The notes: a model not told the origin generated them from the letters alone. Counted from the stretch's first letter, positions 28,548 through 37,699 are shown. The stretch is DNA of 64,000 nucleotides from Erysipelotrichaceae bacterium (GCA_017432545.1 JAFRJA010000057.1:1-64000); one strand, 5' to 3'. Translations and numbers: made by a program.

Positions 28548-30044
28548 ATGTCAAAATTCCCAGAGAATTTCTTATGGGGAGGAGCTACATCTGCCGCTCA
28601 GATCGAGGGCGGCAGGTGCTTAGATGGTAAAGGCTTGTGCCATCTGGATTATGTCTATTTCCGCGGTCCAAAGACACCGTGTAACTTCATGCTGAAGAAG
28701 GACTACGAAAAAGCCAAAGCCGAAGAAGCTATACTGAATTTCCCTAACCGGAGAGGTATCGACTTCTTCCATCATTACAAGGAAGATATCGCTCTGCTGG
28801 CGGAAATGGGTTTCAGATCATTCCGCATGTCGGTGTCCTGGACAAGACTGTTTCCGACCGGTCTGGAGGAAACACCTGATCCTGAAGGCGTGCAGTTCTA
28901 TCACAACGTCTTTAAAGAACTGCATAAATATGGGATCGAGCCGCTGGTAACGATGATCCATTATGAGCTGCCGATCATCTTTGTGGAGAAGTATGACGGC
29001 TGGGTATCGCCGGAAGTCATACCTCACTGCTACAGATATCTGAAGTTTCTCATCGATGAATATAAGGATGAGGTGAAATACTGGCTGACTTTCAATGAGA
29101 TCAACATGGTCACCGCTGTGCCATGGCTCGGCGGCGGTATCATCCTTGACCGTCATGGTGAATTCGAGATGCCGAAAGATTTCCGTCCATTTGGTCCGTT
29201 ACCACCGGAAATGGCCGATCGCTGGGAGAATGCTTCCCATCAGGCTCTGCATCATCAGTTCATTGCTTCGGCAATGATCGTGAAGTATGCCCATGAAACG
29301 GCACCGCAGTGTCTGATCGGTAACATGTTCAACCTGCATCATCTCTATCCTGAAACACCTTCACCGGAAGATGCCTTGAGGGCTCATCAGGAAACCGAGT
29401 TCAACATGTTCTTCTGCGACGTCATGGCCGGAGGCTCATATCCTAAGTGGATATTGTCCTACTACAGAAAGAACAATATCAACATCAAATGGTACGATGG
29501 CTATGAAGAGATCCTTACCAATGGTAAGGTGGACTTCATCTCCCTGAGTTACTATCTGTCTTCGATCGTGACTGCAGATCCAAAACGTCAGGAAAGGATC
29601 GGTTCCTTTATCAGGACTCTTCATAATCCTTATCTTGAGACCAGTGATTTCGGCTGGCAGATCGATCCGACCGCCTTGCGTATCTCGCTCAACGAACTCA
29701 GAGACAGATTCCATCTGCCTATCTACATCGTTGAAAACGGAATCGGGGCCTTTGAAGAGCCGGATTCAGAAGGCAAGATCCATGATGATTATCGTATCGC
29801 CTACCTTCGTTCCCACATCAACTGTATCGCCGATGCGATTCAAGATGGGGTCGATGTCATAGGCTATACACCATGGGGCTGTATCGATCTGGTATCATGT
29901 TCACTGGTATCGATGTCCAAACGTTATGGATTCGTCTATGTAGATGCGGATGATTTCGGAAACGGCACATATGATCGTTCCCGTAAAGATTCATTCTATT
30001 GGTATAAGAAGGTCATTGCCTCAAACGGCGAAGACCTTGACTGA
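28548..30044 (+). CDS. 6-phospho-beta-glucosidase, GH1
   Basis: 498 residues, starting 4 bases after the PTS gene stop with AAGGGAG as ribosome site. The acid/base Glu is in TFNEI near residue 184, the nucleophile in IVENGIG near 394. The phosphate-binding pattern SMSKRYGFVYVD near 455-467 marks it as a phospho-glycosidase. It is related to the enzyme at 14658 but clearly not a recent copy. It should hydrolyse the 6-phosphate disaccharide brought in by the upstream permease. Confidence 0.9.
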   Translation: MSKFPENFLWGGATSAAQIEGGRCLDGKGLCHLDYVYFRGPKTPCNFMLKKDYEKAKAEEAILNFPNRRGIDFFHHYKEDIALLAEMGFRSFRMSVSWTRLFPTGLEETPDPEGVQFYHNVFKELHKYGIEPLVTMIHYELPIIFVEKYDGWVSPEVIPHCYRYLKFLIDEYKDEVKYWLTFNEINMVTAVPWLGGGIILDRHGEFEMPKDFRPFGPLPPEMADRWENASHQALHHQFIASAMIVKYAHETAPQCLIGNMFNLHHLYPETPSPEDALRAHQETEFNMFFCDVMAGGSYPKWILSYYRKNNINIKWYDGYEEILTNGKVDFISLSYYLSSIVTADPKRQERIGSFIRTLHNPYLETSDFGWQIDPTALRISLNELRDRFHLPIYIVENGIGAFEEPDSEGKIHDDYRIAYLRSHINCIADAIQDGVDVIGYTPWGCIDLVSCSLVSMSKRYGFVYVDADDFGNGTYDRSRKDSFYWYKKVIASNGEDLD

Positions 30045-30057
30045 TATTGCCTAACGC

Positions 30058-30088
30058 AAAACAGAGCAGGAAATCCTGCTCTGTTTTG
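30058..30088 (+). terminator. Terminator of the carbohydrate operon
   Basis: AAACAGAGCAGG pairs with CCTGCTCTGTTT across a 4-base loop and is followed by TTTG. The stem is 12 bp. Confidence 0.85.
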
Positions 30089-30110
30089 TATAACTGCCTA
30101 ATTTATATTA

Positions 30111-30602
30111 TTATCCTTCTTTATGATCAGGAATTTCTATTCCGTTTCTTTCAAAGATGATCTTCTGATAGACAGGTGTAATAAAGTAGATCAGAACAAA
30201 GGAAGCGATAAAACTTATCACCTGTGATCTGAGCATCATAGGTCCGAACGGGATCTTTGCTCCGTGAGCACTTGCCTGCCTGTAGGCAATGAACACCATG
30301 ATGAAGGTCATGATCGGTGAATAGAAGATATTGGAGATTAAAGTTTCCAGCAGCCTTTGCTTAAGACTTCCCTGAGGAAAACTGCATTTCTTAACGGCAG
30401 CTTCCGTGATCTTTCTGACCGGAATGATCCGGGTGACGATCTGGGAGATCACAAAACTGATCAGAAAACTGCTGAAGAAACGTCCCGGGGTAAACTGACC
30501 GGCACTCAACAAACCTATGATCGTCAGAACCAGGCTGACTGTAGCTCCCATCAGCAGGCTCATCTCATTTCCGACCTTTTTCAATTTCTGTTCCATATTC
30601 AT
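30111..30602 (-). CDS. Four-helix membrane protein, unknown
   Basis: 163 residues with about four membrane segments (roughly 15-38, 42-62, 93-113, 130-150) and charged ends. I recognise no family. On the minus strand TAAAAT (30610-30615) lies 7 bases before the ATG and there is no Shine-Dalgarno, as for other leaderless candidates here. A second in-frame ATG lies two codons inside. Confidence 0.55.
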   Translation of the reverse strand: MNMEQKLKKVGNEMSLLMGATVSLVLTIIGLLSAGQFTPGRFFSSFLISFVISQIVTRIIPVRKITEAAVKKCSFPQGSLKQRLLETLISNIFYSPIMTFIMVFIAYRQASAHGAKIPFGPMMLRSQVISFIASFVLIYFITPVYQKIIFERNGIEIPDHKEG

Positions 30603-30609
30603 CGATACT

Positions 30610-30615
30610 ATTTTA
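30610..30615 (-). promoter_or_regulatory. -10 box TAAAAT, 7 nt before the ATG at 30602
   Basis: The box ends 7 bases before the start codon on the minus strand; predicted leader 0-1 base. Confidence 0.45.
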
Positions 30616-30840
30616 AATCAATCAGGTCTTTTTTAACAGCTCAGCAGTCTGATAACATCACAAAAGAAGATAAGACCCATTCAAAGCATCCTGTGTCACC
30701 TCGAAAAGTAAGCAGATATTATACGGTATTGCCACAAACTGCAGAAAGGTGACGATCTGTTTTTCCGTTAACATGTATCCTTACTTAATAAAAATTATGG
30801 TTTAAAATATATCTATAAATAATTATTGGAGATTGCTGAA

Positions 30841-32487
30841 ATGAAAAAACTTATTAGTATCCTTGTTTCACTTCTGATCGCCTTATCGCTGTTTGGCTGT
30901 CAGAAACAGCAGAAACAGACAGAAGACATCTATATCGTCTTTACTTCAGATGTCCACTGCGGTTATGAAACCAACATCAACTGGGCTTCACTGAAGTCTT
31001 ATGTGAATTCCCTGAAGAGTGAACATAATGATGTCATGCTGGTGGACTGCGGTGATTATCTGCAAGGCGGTACGATCGGTACCCTTTCCAAAGGCCAGTA
31101 TGTCGTAGATCTGATGAATAAGATGGATTATGACATCATCACGATCGGCAACCATGAATTTGACTACACTGTCGACAGATTGTCTGAACTGATGGATCAG
31201 ATGGAAGCTGAGATCGTGCTTTCCAATGTCATCTATACCGGAAGCAGAGAGAATATCTTTAAGGATACTCCTGAATATATCATCAAGGAGATCAATGGTG
31301 TCAAAGTCGGTTTCATCGGTCTGCTGACCCCGACGACGCCATTAACTTCGACTCCTTCGCATTTTAAGGAAAATGATGAATTCGTCTACGATTTCTATTA
31401 CGGAGATGACGGACATAAGCTGTTCAACAAAACTCAGGAAGTTGTTGATGAAGTAAGAAAACAAGGCGCGAAATATGTTGTGGCACTTTCACACCTCGGT
31501 TCCAATGAGACCAAATCAGGTGTCTACACTTCGATCAACTTGATCGCTAACACTGAAGGTATCGATGTCGTACTGGATGGCCATTCCCATTCCGTATATA
31601 CGGAAGAAAGATTCCCGAACAGAAACGGTGAAGATGTCGTGCTCTCCTCGGTGGGAACCAAACTGCAGGAGATCGGAACTCTGATCATCGATACGGAAGG
31701 AAACATCTCGACCATGCTTATATCCGAGTATGCCGATCAGGATCAGGAGACACTGAATCAGCTTGAGGAAGTTAAGAAAAAGCTTGACGTCATCCTTCAG
31801 GAGAAAGTCGGAGAAACAGATTTTGACTTAGCCAATGCCGATGAAGAAGGAATCAGAATGTGCAGAAGCAGAGAAGTAAATGCTGGCGATTTGATGGCTG
31901 ATGCCTTCCGTTATGAGACAGGTACACAGATCGCTTTCTGTAACGGCGGCGGTGTCAGAACGACGATCAAAGCCGGCGATATCACCTATGGAGATATTCT
32001 TGATCTGGCGCCTTTCCAGAACACGGTTGCCTCGATCTATGCGACCGGTCAGCAGATCCTCGATTTTATGGAATACAGCGTCATGAAGACAGAAAGGATC
32101 TACAAACTCGACGGCAATGCGGTAGGAGAATTTGGCGCCTTCCCGCAGTGCTCAGGAATCAAATACACTATCGATACTTCAAAAGATGCCGGAGTAGAAC
32201 TGGATGAAAACGGAGTGTTCAAACAGTTTACTTCCGATGAACGGCGTATCAAAGATGTTTATGTCCTGGAAGGTGATGAATATGTGCCGCTCGACAAAGA
32301 TAAGACATACACAGTAGGCGGTATAAGCTATCTGTTCTTTGAACCGGGAGACGGCAACAACATCTTCAACAACTGTGAGCCGATCATCGAAGAAGGTATC
32401 ACTGATGTTGAAGCGATCAAAAACTATATTGAAAAATTCGGTGTCGAGCAGTATCGGACGACCGGTGATCGCATTAGAGTCGAATAA
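30841..32487 (+). CDS. 5'-nucleotidase family lipoprotein
   Basis: 548 residues from ATG 30841, preferred over TTG 30826 because GGAG precedes it and the lipoprotein signal starts there (lipid Cys20, LFGC). A metallophosphoesterase domain (about 30-290) has SDVHCG, CGDYLQGG, GNHEFDY and DGHSHS; the C-terminal 5'-nucleotidase domain (about 320-520) has NAGDLMADAFRY and NGGGVR. Such surface enzymes dephosphorylate nucleotides (or cyclic 2',3'-nucleotides) so that nucleosides can be taken up. This would fit with the nucleoside-type genes at 11-13 kb. Confidence 0.9.
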   Translation: MKKLISILVSLLIALSLFGCQKQQKQTEDIYIVFTSDVHCGYETNINWASLKSYVNSLKSEHNDVMLVDCGDYLQGGTIGTLSKGQYVVDLMNKMDYDIITIGNHEFDYTVDRLSELMDQMEAEIVLSNVIYTGSRENIFKDTPEYIIKEINGVKVGFIGLLTPTTPLTSTPSHFKENDEFVYDFYYGDDGHKLFNKTQEVVDEVRKQGAKYVVALSHLGSNETKSGVYTSINLIANTEGIDVVLDGHSHSVYTEERFPNRNGEDVVLSSVGTKLQEIGTLIIDTEGNISTMLISEYADQDQETLNQLEEVKKKLDVILQEKVGETDFDLANADEEGIRMCRSREVNAGDLMADAFRYETGTQIAFCNGGGVRTTIKAGDITYGDILDLAPFQNTVASIYATGQQILDFMEYSVMKTERIYKLDGNAVGEFGAFPQCSGIKYTIDTSKDAGVELDENGVFKQFTSDERRIKDVYVLEGDEYVPLDKDKTYTVGGISYLFFEPGDGNNIFNNCEPIIEEGITDVEAIKNYIEKFGVEQYRTTGDRIRVE

Positions 32488-32513
32488 TGCTTAAATTAAA
32501 GGGAGATTTGCAA

Positions 32514-33046
32514 ATGAAGAAGATCACAAAATTACTGACAGTAACTTATTATTGTTTTTACTTGTCGCCTGCGGCGGCGGAAACAGCAGTGGTACTGTTG
32601 AAGAAACAGTAAACGATGACCAGCAGGAGGAAACAACCGAAACTGTTGAAGAGCCGGTTAGCGAAAAAGATAAAAGCGATGAACAGCTGATGGCTTAAAC
32701 AAAACAACAGCTTGTCGGAGAGTGGTATTGTCCAAATTATGATTTTGAGCACCTGACATTCAATGAAGACGGTACCGGTCACTGTGCCGGTCTTGATAAG
32801 GAACATGATTTTACATGCTCATTCGTCGTCGACCGTCTTGAGTCTGAGAATAACGGAAGGGATATTGAGTACATCATGACTGTCAATTATGATTCCGGTG
32901 AAACTGAAGATATCAGATTCATCATATACTATGAAGGAATCGTCGGGAATCCGGAAGATCTGAAGATGCTTTTCCAGACAGTGGATTTTGGCGGATATTC
33001 CGGGGTAATGAATTTCTTTGATCCGTGGGTCAAAAAAGTTAGTTAG
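32514..33046 (+). pseudogene. Broken lipoprotein: one-base deletion in signal peptide and a stop
   Basis: An ATG at 32514 with GGGAG opens MKKITKLLTVT, then the frame is lost. Adding one T at about 32546 restores a normal lipoprotein signal ending LLLFLLVACGGG and about 40 acidic codons; a TAA at 32696-32698 then interrupts the frame, which continues for 116 more codons to the stop at 33044. The distal part (LVGEWYCPNYDFEHLTFNEDG) resembles lipocalin-like domains of small secreted proteins. Two independent lesions argue for a real pseudogene. It is 26 bases after the nucleotidase gene. Confidence 0.8.
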
Positions 33047-33081
33047 TGAGATCATTTACTTAAAAATATTTATTCCTATAT

Positions 33082-33123
33082 AAAGAAGCGATTATGGACA
33101 TATCCTCATAGTCGCTTCTTTTC
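33082..33123 (+). terminator. Terminator after the broken lipoprotein
   Basis: AAAGAAGCGA (33082-33091) pairs with TCGCTTCTTT (33112-33121), followed by T bases; the interior is partly paired. Confidence 0.75.
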
Positions 33124-33281
33124 AGTATCGGGAAAAAATCCTGTTTATAAACACATAAGTTTATACGAAGATTATCTGAACAGGTCATATGGTAAAATTT
33201 AATTGTTAAGCTGATATAAGATAATTGCGTTGAATTAAAAATTCAAACAGAAAAATATTAATCATCATATAGGAAAGGATA

Positions 33282-33590
33282 ATGTTACAGATGGAAGAAA
33301 AAGTTCTGAAGGAAGAAGAAAACGAAAAAGTCGTTGGCGGTGCATATCGTGAAGATGCCAGAATGGCGAAAGTATATGCCCTTGATGGCGGTGATGTAAA
33401 GTTTTATCATGATCCGATCGAAGGTAATCCGCCTTATATGTTTGCGCCAAGCGGCAGTGAGATGAAAGTCGATCCGAATATGGAACAGGAGGGAAAGTAT
33501 CTCTTCAAAAAGACTGAGGCCTGCTACTGGGCCTGCTACAACAACAGATGGTCAGTTCTGAAAGCACATGAAATAAGGATCGAGTGGTGA
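33282..33590 (+). CDS. Small protein with double-glycine leader
   Basis: 102 residues. The N-terminus is acidic and ends in VVGG (residues 18-21), the form of leader cleaved by C39 peptidase-ABC exporters. The mature part of about 80 residues would have two cysteines (ACYWACYNN), several Tyr/Trp, and an SH3-like look near the C-terminus. AGGAAAGG precedes ATG 33282. No exporter or immunity gene is adjacent. It may be a bacteriocin-like or signalling peptide; the role is inferred only from the leader. Confidence 0.6.
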   Translation: MLQMEEKVLKEEENEKVVGGAYREDARMAKVYALDGGDVKFYHDPIEGNPPYMFAPSGSEMKVDPNMEQEGKYLFKKTEACYWACYNNRWSVLKAHEIRIEW

Positions 33591-33637
33591 TTTTAAATAA
33601 TATCATCTTCGCAGATGCGCAGATTGATAAACAGACA

Positions 33638-33700
33638 CCGAAAGGGGCTGAAAAAAGCTGATTGTTTTATAGACAACGAAGAACGGCTCCTTTTCTTTTA
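33638..33700 (+). terminator. Imperfect hairpin with T-rich tail
   Basis: AAAGGGGC and GGCTCCTTTTCTTTT can form an imperfect stem around a long loop upstream of the nfn operon. A weak terminator candidate. Confidence 0.4.
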
Positions 33701-33793
33701 TCTATCATATAAATAAAAATCTGGTTATAGATGTTCTGTTTTATAGGATAAAATGACTAAAATAGATTAGGAAGAAAAAAACAGGAGGAAACA

Positions 33794-34648
33794 ATGTATA
33801 AAGTAGTAAGCAGAAGACCTCTTAACGACAGTGTTACCCAGCTGGAGATCGAAGCACCGTTAGTTGCACGCAAGGCCAGACCGGGTCAGTTCATCATTCT
33901 TAGAGTTGATGAAGAAGGCGAAAGGATCCCTTTGACGATTGCGGGAAGCGATCCGGAAAAAGGGAAAGTGAAGATCATTTTTCAGATCGTCGGAGCAACG
34001 ACTGAAGCATTGAATCATAAGATGGAAGGTGATCATCTTGAAGATTTTGCCGGTCCTTTAGGTGAACCGACCAGAACGGAAGGGATCAGGAAAGTCTGTA
34101 TCATCGGTGGCGGTGTAGGCTGTGCGATAGCCATGCCGGTAGCTCAGGAATTTCATCGTCTGGGTGCTGAAGTTACCAGCATCATCGGATTCAGGAATAA
34201 GGACATCGTCATCCTGGAAGAGGAGTTTGATAAGTGTTCAGATCATCTCTATGTGATGACTGATGACGGATCATATGGACGACCCGGCAATGTCACGGTG
34301 CCGTTAAAAGAACTGCTTGAAGCAGGAGAACAGTTTGATGAGATAATCACGATCGGTCCGCTGATCATGATGAAGTTTGTTACGCTTACGGCTGAACCGT
34401 TTAAGGTACCGGTGACTGTATCCATGAATCCGATCATGATCGATGGCACCGGTATGTGCGGGTGCTGCAGACTGACACTTATTCAGGATGGAAAACGCGT
34501 GACTAAGTTTGCCTGTGTTGATGGTCCGGACTTCAACGGTTATGAAGTGGATTTTGATGAAGCAATGTCAAGAAACAGAATGTATTCTGATTTTGAAAGA
34601 CACGCTTATGAGAAGACATGTAATCTCTTCAAAAAGGAGGAAGCATAA
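33794..34648 (+). CDS. nfnA: NADH-dependent ferredoxin:NADP+ oxidoreductase subunit A (NfnA/SudB-like)
   Basis: 284 residues. An N-terminal FAD-binding ferredoxin-reductase barrel (1-95) is followed by an NAD domain with GGGVGCAIAMP near 109, and a C-terminal cysteine cluster (GMCGCC, then CVDGP near 222-243) that binds a 2Fe-2S centre. With the larger subunit it forms an electron-bifurcating transhydrogenase that exchanges electrons among ferredoxin, NADH and NADPH. AGGAGG before ATG 33794; the stop overlaps the next start by one base. Confidence 0.87.
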   Translation: MYKVVSRRPLNDSVTQLEIEAPLVARKARPGQFIILRVDEEGERIPLTIAGSDPEKGKVKIIFQIVGATTEALNHKMEGDHLEDFAGPLGEPTRTEGIRKVCIIGGGVGCAIAMPVAQEFHRLGAEVTSIIGFRNKDIVILEEEFDKCSDHLYVMTDDGSYGRPGNVTVPLKELLEAGEQFDEIITIGPLIMMKFVTLTAEPFKVPVTVSMNPIMIDGTGMCGCCRLTLIQDGKRVTKFACVDGPDFNGYEVDFDEAMSRNRMYSDFERHAYEKTCNLFKKEEA

Positions 34649-36063
34649 TGGCCGGTATAGTTCAGAAAAGAAATCCCATGCCCAGCCAGGCTCCAGAGAT
34701 CAGAGCTCATAACTTTGAAGAAGTTGCCTTGGGCTATGATGAAGAAACAGCAATAAATGAGGCCAGCCGCTGTCTTGGCTGCAAGAATCAGCCTTGCGTG
34801 TCAGGGTGTCCGGTAAATATCCATATTCCGGAATTCATCGCCAAAGTAAAAGAAGGCAAATTCGAAGAAGCCTATCAGATCATAAATGAAACTTCATCAT
34901 TGCCTGCTGTCTGTGGCCGAGTCTGCCCGCAGGAATCACAGTGTGAATCCAAGTGTACGATGGGTATCAGGTTTGAACCGGTCGGCATCGGCAGACTGGA
35001 AAGATTTGTTGCAGACTATCATAATCAGAATTCTGATGGAACAGTCAATAAACCGGAGTCAAACGGTCATAAGGTGGCGATCATCGGTTCCGGCCCTTCG
35101 GGACTTACCTGTGCCGGTGATCTGGCAAAGAAGGGTTATAAGGTAAGTATCTTTGAAGCCTTACATACAGCCGGTGGTGTACTGGTTTATGGTATTCCGG
35201 AATTCCGTCTGCCTAAAAAGATCGTAGCCAAGGAAGTCGATACTTTAAAAGCTTTAGGTGTTGATGTGAAAACAAACGTCATCATCGGTAAGACTCTGAC
35301 GGTCGATGAACTTTTTGAAATGGGTTATGAAGCGATTTTTATCGGCTCCGGTGCAGGTTTACCAAGATTCATGAATATCCCTGGTGAAGCTCTTAAAGGT
35401 GTCTACAGTGCCAATGAGTTTTTAACCAGATCCAATCTTATGAAAGCCTACAAGGATGATCCGATCACCCCGATCATGAAGGACGGCAAGGTCGCAGTTG
35501 TCGGTGGTGGCAATGTCGCGATGGATGCGGCCAGGACCGCTTTAAGATTAGGAGCTGAAAAGGTATATATCGTTTACAGACGTTCCATGGAAGAGTTGCC
35601 GGCGCGAAAAGAAGAAGTCGAACACGCTCAAGAAGAAGGGATCGATTTCAGATTGTTGAACAACCCTGTTGAGATCCTCGGTTACAACAATCCCGATGAT
35701 CCAAGAGATCCCAAGAACGGTTTTGTTACAGGGATCAAGTGTATAAAGATGGAATTGGGTGAACCGGACGCTTCAGGAAGAAGAAGTCCGGTCGAAGTGC
35801 CTGGTTCGGAATTTGTTCTGGATGTCGATACGGTCATCATGGCGATCGGTACCTCACCAAATCCATTGATCAAAAATACGACCGCAGGTCTTGAGGTAAA
35901 TAATCGCGGTGGCATAATAATAAATGAAGACGGACTCACTTCTAGAGTTGCAGTATACGCGGGTGGAGATGCCGTGACGGGAGCCGCGACAGTCATTTCC
36001 GCGATGGGTGCCGGCAAACTCGCGGCCAAGTCGATCGATGACTATTTAAGCAATAGACAATGA
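34648..36063 (+). CDS. nfnB: NfnB / NADPH-dependent glutamate synthase small-subunit family
   Basis: 471 residues. The N-terminal domain has two 4Fe-4S cysteine groups (CLGCKNQPCVSGCP near 45-60 and CGRVCPQESQCESKC near 88-103), then FAD (GSGPSGLTCAG near 147) and NADPH (VGGGNVAMDAAR near 287) domains. It is the large subunit of NfnAB. The same fold serves as GltD, but no large glutamate synthase subunit is nearby and the NfnA partner is upstream. ATGA overlap joins it to nadK. Confidence 0.88.
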   Translation: MAGIVQKRNPMPSQAPEIRAHNFEEVALGYDEETAINEASRCLGCKNQPCVSGCPVNIHIPEFIAKVKEGKFEEAYQIINETSSLPAVCGRVCPQESQCESKCTMGIRFEPVGIGRLERFVADYHNQNSDGTVNKPESNGHKVAIIGSGPSGLTCAGDLAKKGYKVSIFEALHTAGGVLVYGIPEFRLPKKIVAKEVDTLKALGVDVKTNVIIGKTLTVDELFEMGYEAIFIGSGAGLPRFMNIPGEALKGVYSANEFLTRSNLMKAYKDDPITPIMKDGKVAVVGGGNVAMDAARTALRLGAEKVYIVYRRSMEELPARKEEVEHAQEEGIDFRLLNNPVEILGYNNPDDPRDPKNGFVTGIKCIKMELGEPDASGRRSPVEVPGSEFVLDVDTVIMAIGTSPNPLIKNTTAGLEVNNRGGIIINEDGLTSRVAVYAGGDAVTGAATVISAMGAGKLAAKSIDDYLSNRQ

Positions 36064-36767
36064 AACTATATCTTTTACCAAATTCATATACCGAAGAACA
36101 GTTAAGAGATTCTGAAGCTATCAGAACGGTTTTAAGTGGCTTGGGACACACTTTTACCGATAAGGCAGATGAGAGTGAACTGATCGTATCTTTAGGCGGT
36201 GATGGGGCTTTATTGAAAGCGGCAAATGCAGCTCTTGAATACGATCTGCCTCTGATCGGTATCAACTCCGGACGTTTGGGACATCTTTGTGCCTTAAGGA
36301 TCGAAAAGATCGAAAACTTCAATGAAGTCTTAAAAAAGACAAAGATCTCCAATCGAACGGTTCTGGAATGTTCGATAGAAGGCAAGACTTATCTGGCCCT
36401 TAACGACATCATCATTTCCAAGACCAACTTTGGCCAGACGGTGGATCTTGATGTCTCGATCAGAAAGGTCCGTGATTTCAAGATGAGAGGTGACGGTCTG
36501 ATCATTTCCACACCGACCGGTTCGACTGCTTATAATATCTCTGCAGGCGGTCCGATCATCGACAGGACTTCACCGGTCTTAGCGATCACGCCGATCTGTG
36601 CGCACAATTCCGATGTCTATCCGCTTATCATCAATGATGATAAACAGGTGCTCATCAAGATCAATCATGATAAAGCTGAAGTCTATAACGACGGTGTCTG
36701 CTGTGGCATCATCGATGATGAACTGATCGTGAAACGTTCAGACAGAAAGCTTAAGCTGATAGTATAA
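36060..36767 (+). CDS. nadK: NAD kinase
   Basis: 235 residues. The GGDG motif lies near 47-50, GINSGRLGHL near 68, LNDI near 120, and the GDGLIISTPTGSTAYNISAGGP core near 141-161. It makes NADP from NAD using ATP. It is fused into the nfnAB operon by a 4-base overlap, placing NADP synthesis and NADPH-linked transhydrogenation under one promoter. Slightly shorter than average but all core motifs are present. Confidence 0.93.
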   Translation: MKLYLLPNSYTEEQLRDSEAIRTVLSGLGHTFTDKADESELIVSLGGDGALLKAANAALEYDLPLIGINSGRLGHLCALRIEKIENFNEVLKKTKISNRTVLECSIEGKTYLALNDIIISKTNFGQTVDLDVSIRKVRDFKMRGDGLIISTPTGSTAYNISAGGPIIDRTSPVLAITPICAHNSDVYPLIINDDKQVLIKINHDKAEVYNDGVCCGIIDDELIVKRSDRKLKLIV

Positions 36768-36768
36768 G

Positions 36769-36792
36769 CCATATCAAAAGGATATGGTTTTT
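36769..36792 (+). terminator. Terminator after nadK, merged with the next promoter
   Basis: CCATATC (36769-36775) pairs with GATATGG (36781-36787), then five T bases. The T run continues directly into TATAAT at 36794-36799. Confidence 0.8.
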
Positions 36793-36793
36793 A

Positions 36794-36799
36794 TATAAT
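36794..36799 (+). promoter_or_regulatory. -10 box TATAAT, 7 nt before the ATG at 36807
   Basis: Perfect TATAAT whose upstream side is the terminator hairpin of nadK. The seven bases between box and ATG (AGAGAAG) are too close to serve as a Shine-Dalgarno. Confidence 0.55.
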
Positions 36800-36806
36800 A
36801 GAGAAG

Positions 36807-37673
36807 ATGAAGACCTTAAGAGTAGTCGCAGCAATAATTGAAAAAGATGATCATATCCTGATCGCCAAAAGATCATATGGTGAATACGCTGATCATTGGG
36901 AGTTTCCCGGTGGCAAGTATGAGCAAGGTGAAAGCGGCGGTGAAGCGATCAAAAGAGAGATAAGAGAAGAACTTGATGTCGATATAAGGGTAAGAGATTA
37001 TCTTTGCACGATACAGCATCAGTATGATTCTTTCTATCTGGTCATGGATTGTTTTATCTGTGAATTATTGAATGAGGATATGGTCTTGCATGATCATTCC
37101 AAGATCAGATGGATCAAAGAAGATGAAGAAGGCATCAACTGGCAACCTGCCGATCGCAAAGCCATACAAGCTTATCGAGAAAGAAAGAGAAAACATATGT
37201 GGAGAGAGATCAACCGCAAGAAGCAGATCTTAAGTGAAGATGAGTGTCATGAAATTTTAAAGAATGAGTTAAGAGGAGTTCTGTCAGTTAATGGTGATGA
37301 TGGCTATCCTTATGGTTTGCCGATCAATCATTACTATAATGAAGAAGATAACTGCCTGTATTTCCACAGTGGCAAATTCGGTTATAAAGTAGATTGTTTC
37401 AAAAGAGATGACAAAGCATCTTTCTGTGTGATGGATAAGGGTCAGTTAAAAGAAAATGACTGGGCTTTGAATATCAGAAGTGTGATCGTGTTCGGGCGTA
37501 TTGAGATCGTGGACGATGAAAACAAGATCATCGATATCTGTAAGAAACTCAGTCATAAGTTTACGGATGATGAAGATTATATCGAAGATGAGATAAAAAG
37601 ATCTTTAAAGGGCACACTGATGTTTAAACTGAAGATCGAACACATGAGTGGTAAGATCGTGAATGAGAAATAG
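36807..37673 (+). CDS. Nudix hydrolase fused to a pyridoxamine-phosphate-oxidase-like domain
   Basis: 288 residues. The N-terminal half (1-130) is MutT-like: the Nudix box Gx5Ex7REUxEE is complete around residues 36-58 (GKYEQGE ... REIREEL). The C-terminal half (about 140-285) resembles small flavin-binding split-barrel proteins of the PNPOx/NimA type (NDELRGVLSVNGDDGYPYGLPINH-like region near 153-176). The first could clean oxidised nucleotides; the second could bind FMN, F420 or heme. I do not know a characterised protein with this fusion. Likely leaderless start. Confidence 0.75.
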   Translation: MKTLRVVAAIIEKDDHILIAKRSYGEYADHWEFPGGKYEQGESGGEAIKREIREELDVDIRVRDYLCTIQHQYDSFYLVMDCFICELLNEDMVLHDHSKIRWIKEDEEGINWQPADRKAIQAYRERKRKHMWREINRKKQILSEDECHEILKNELRGVLSVNGDDGYPYGLPINHYYNEEDNCLYFHSGKFGYKVDCFKRDDKASFCVMDKGQLKENDWALNIRSVIVFGRIEIVDDENKIIDICKKLSHKFTDDEDYIEDEIKRSLKGTLMFKLKIEHMSGKIVNEK

Positions 37674-37699
37674 TATAATTATCAGGGCGAGATATTATT

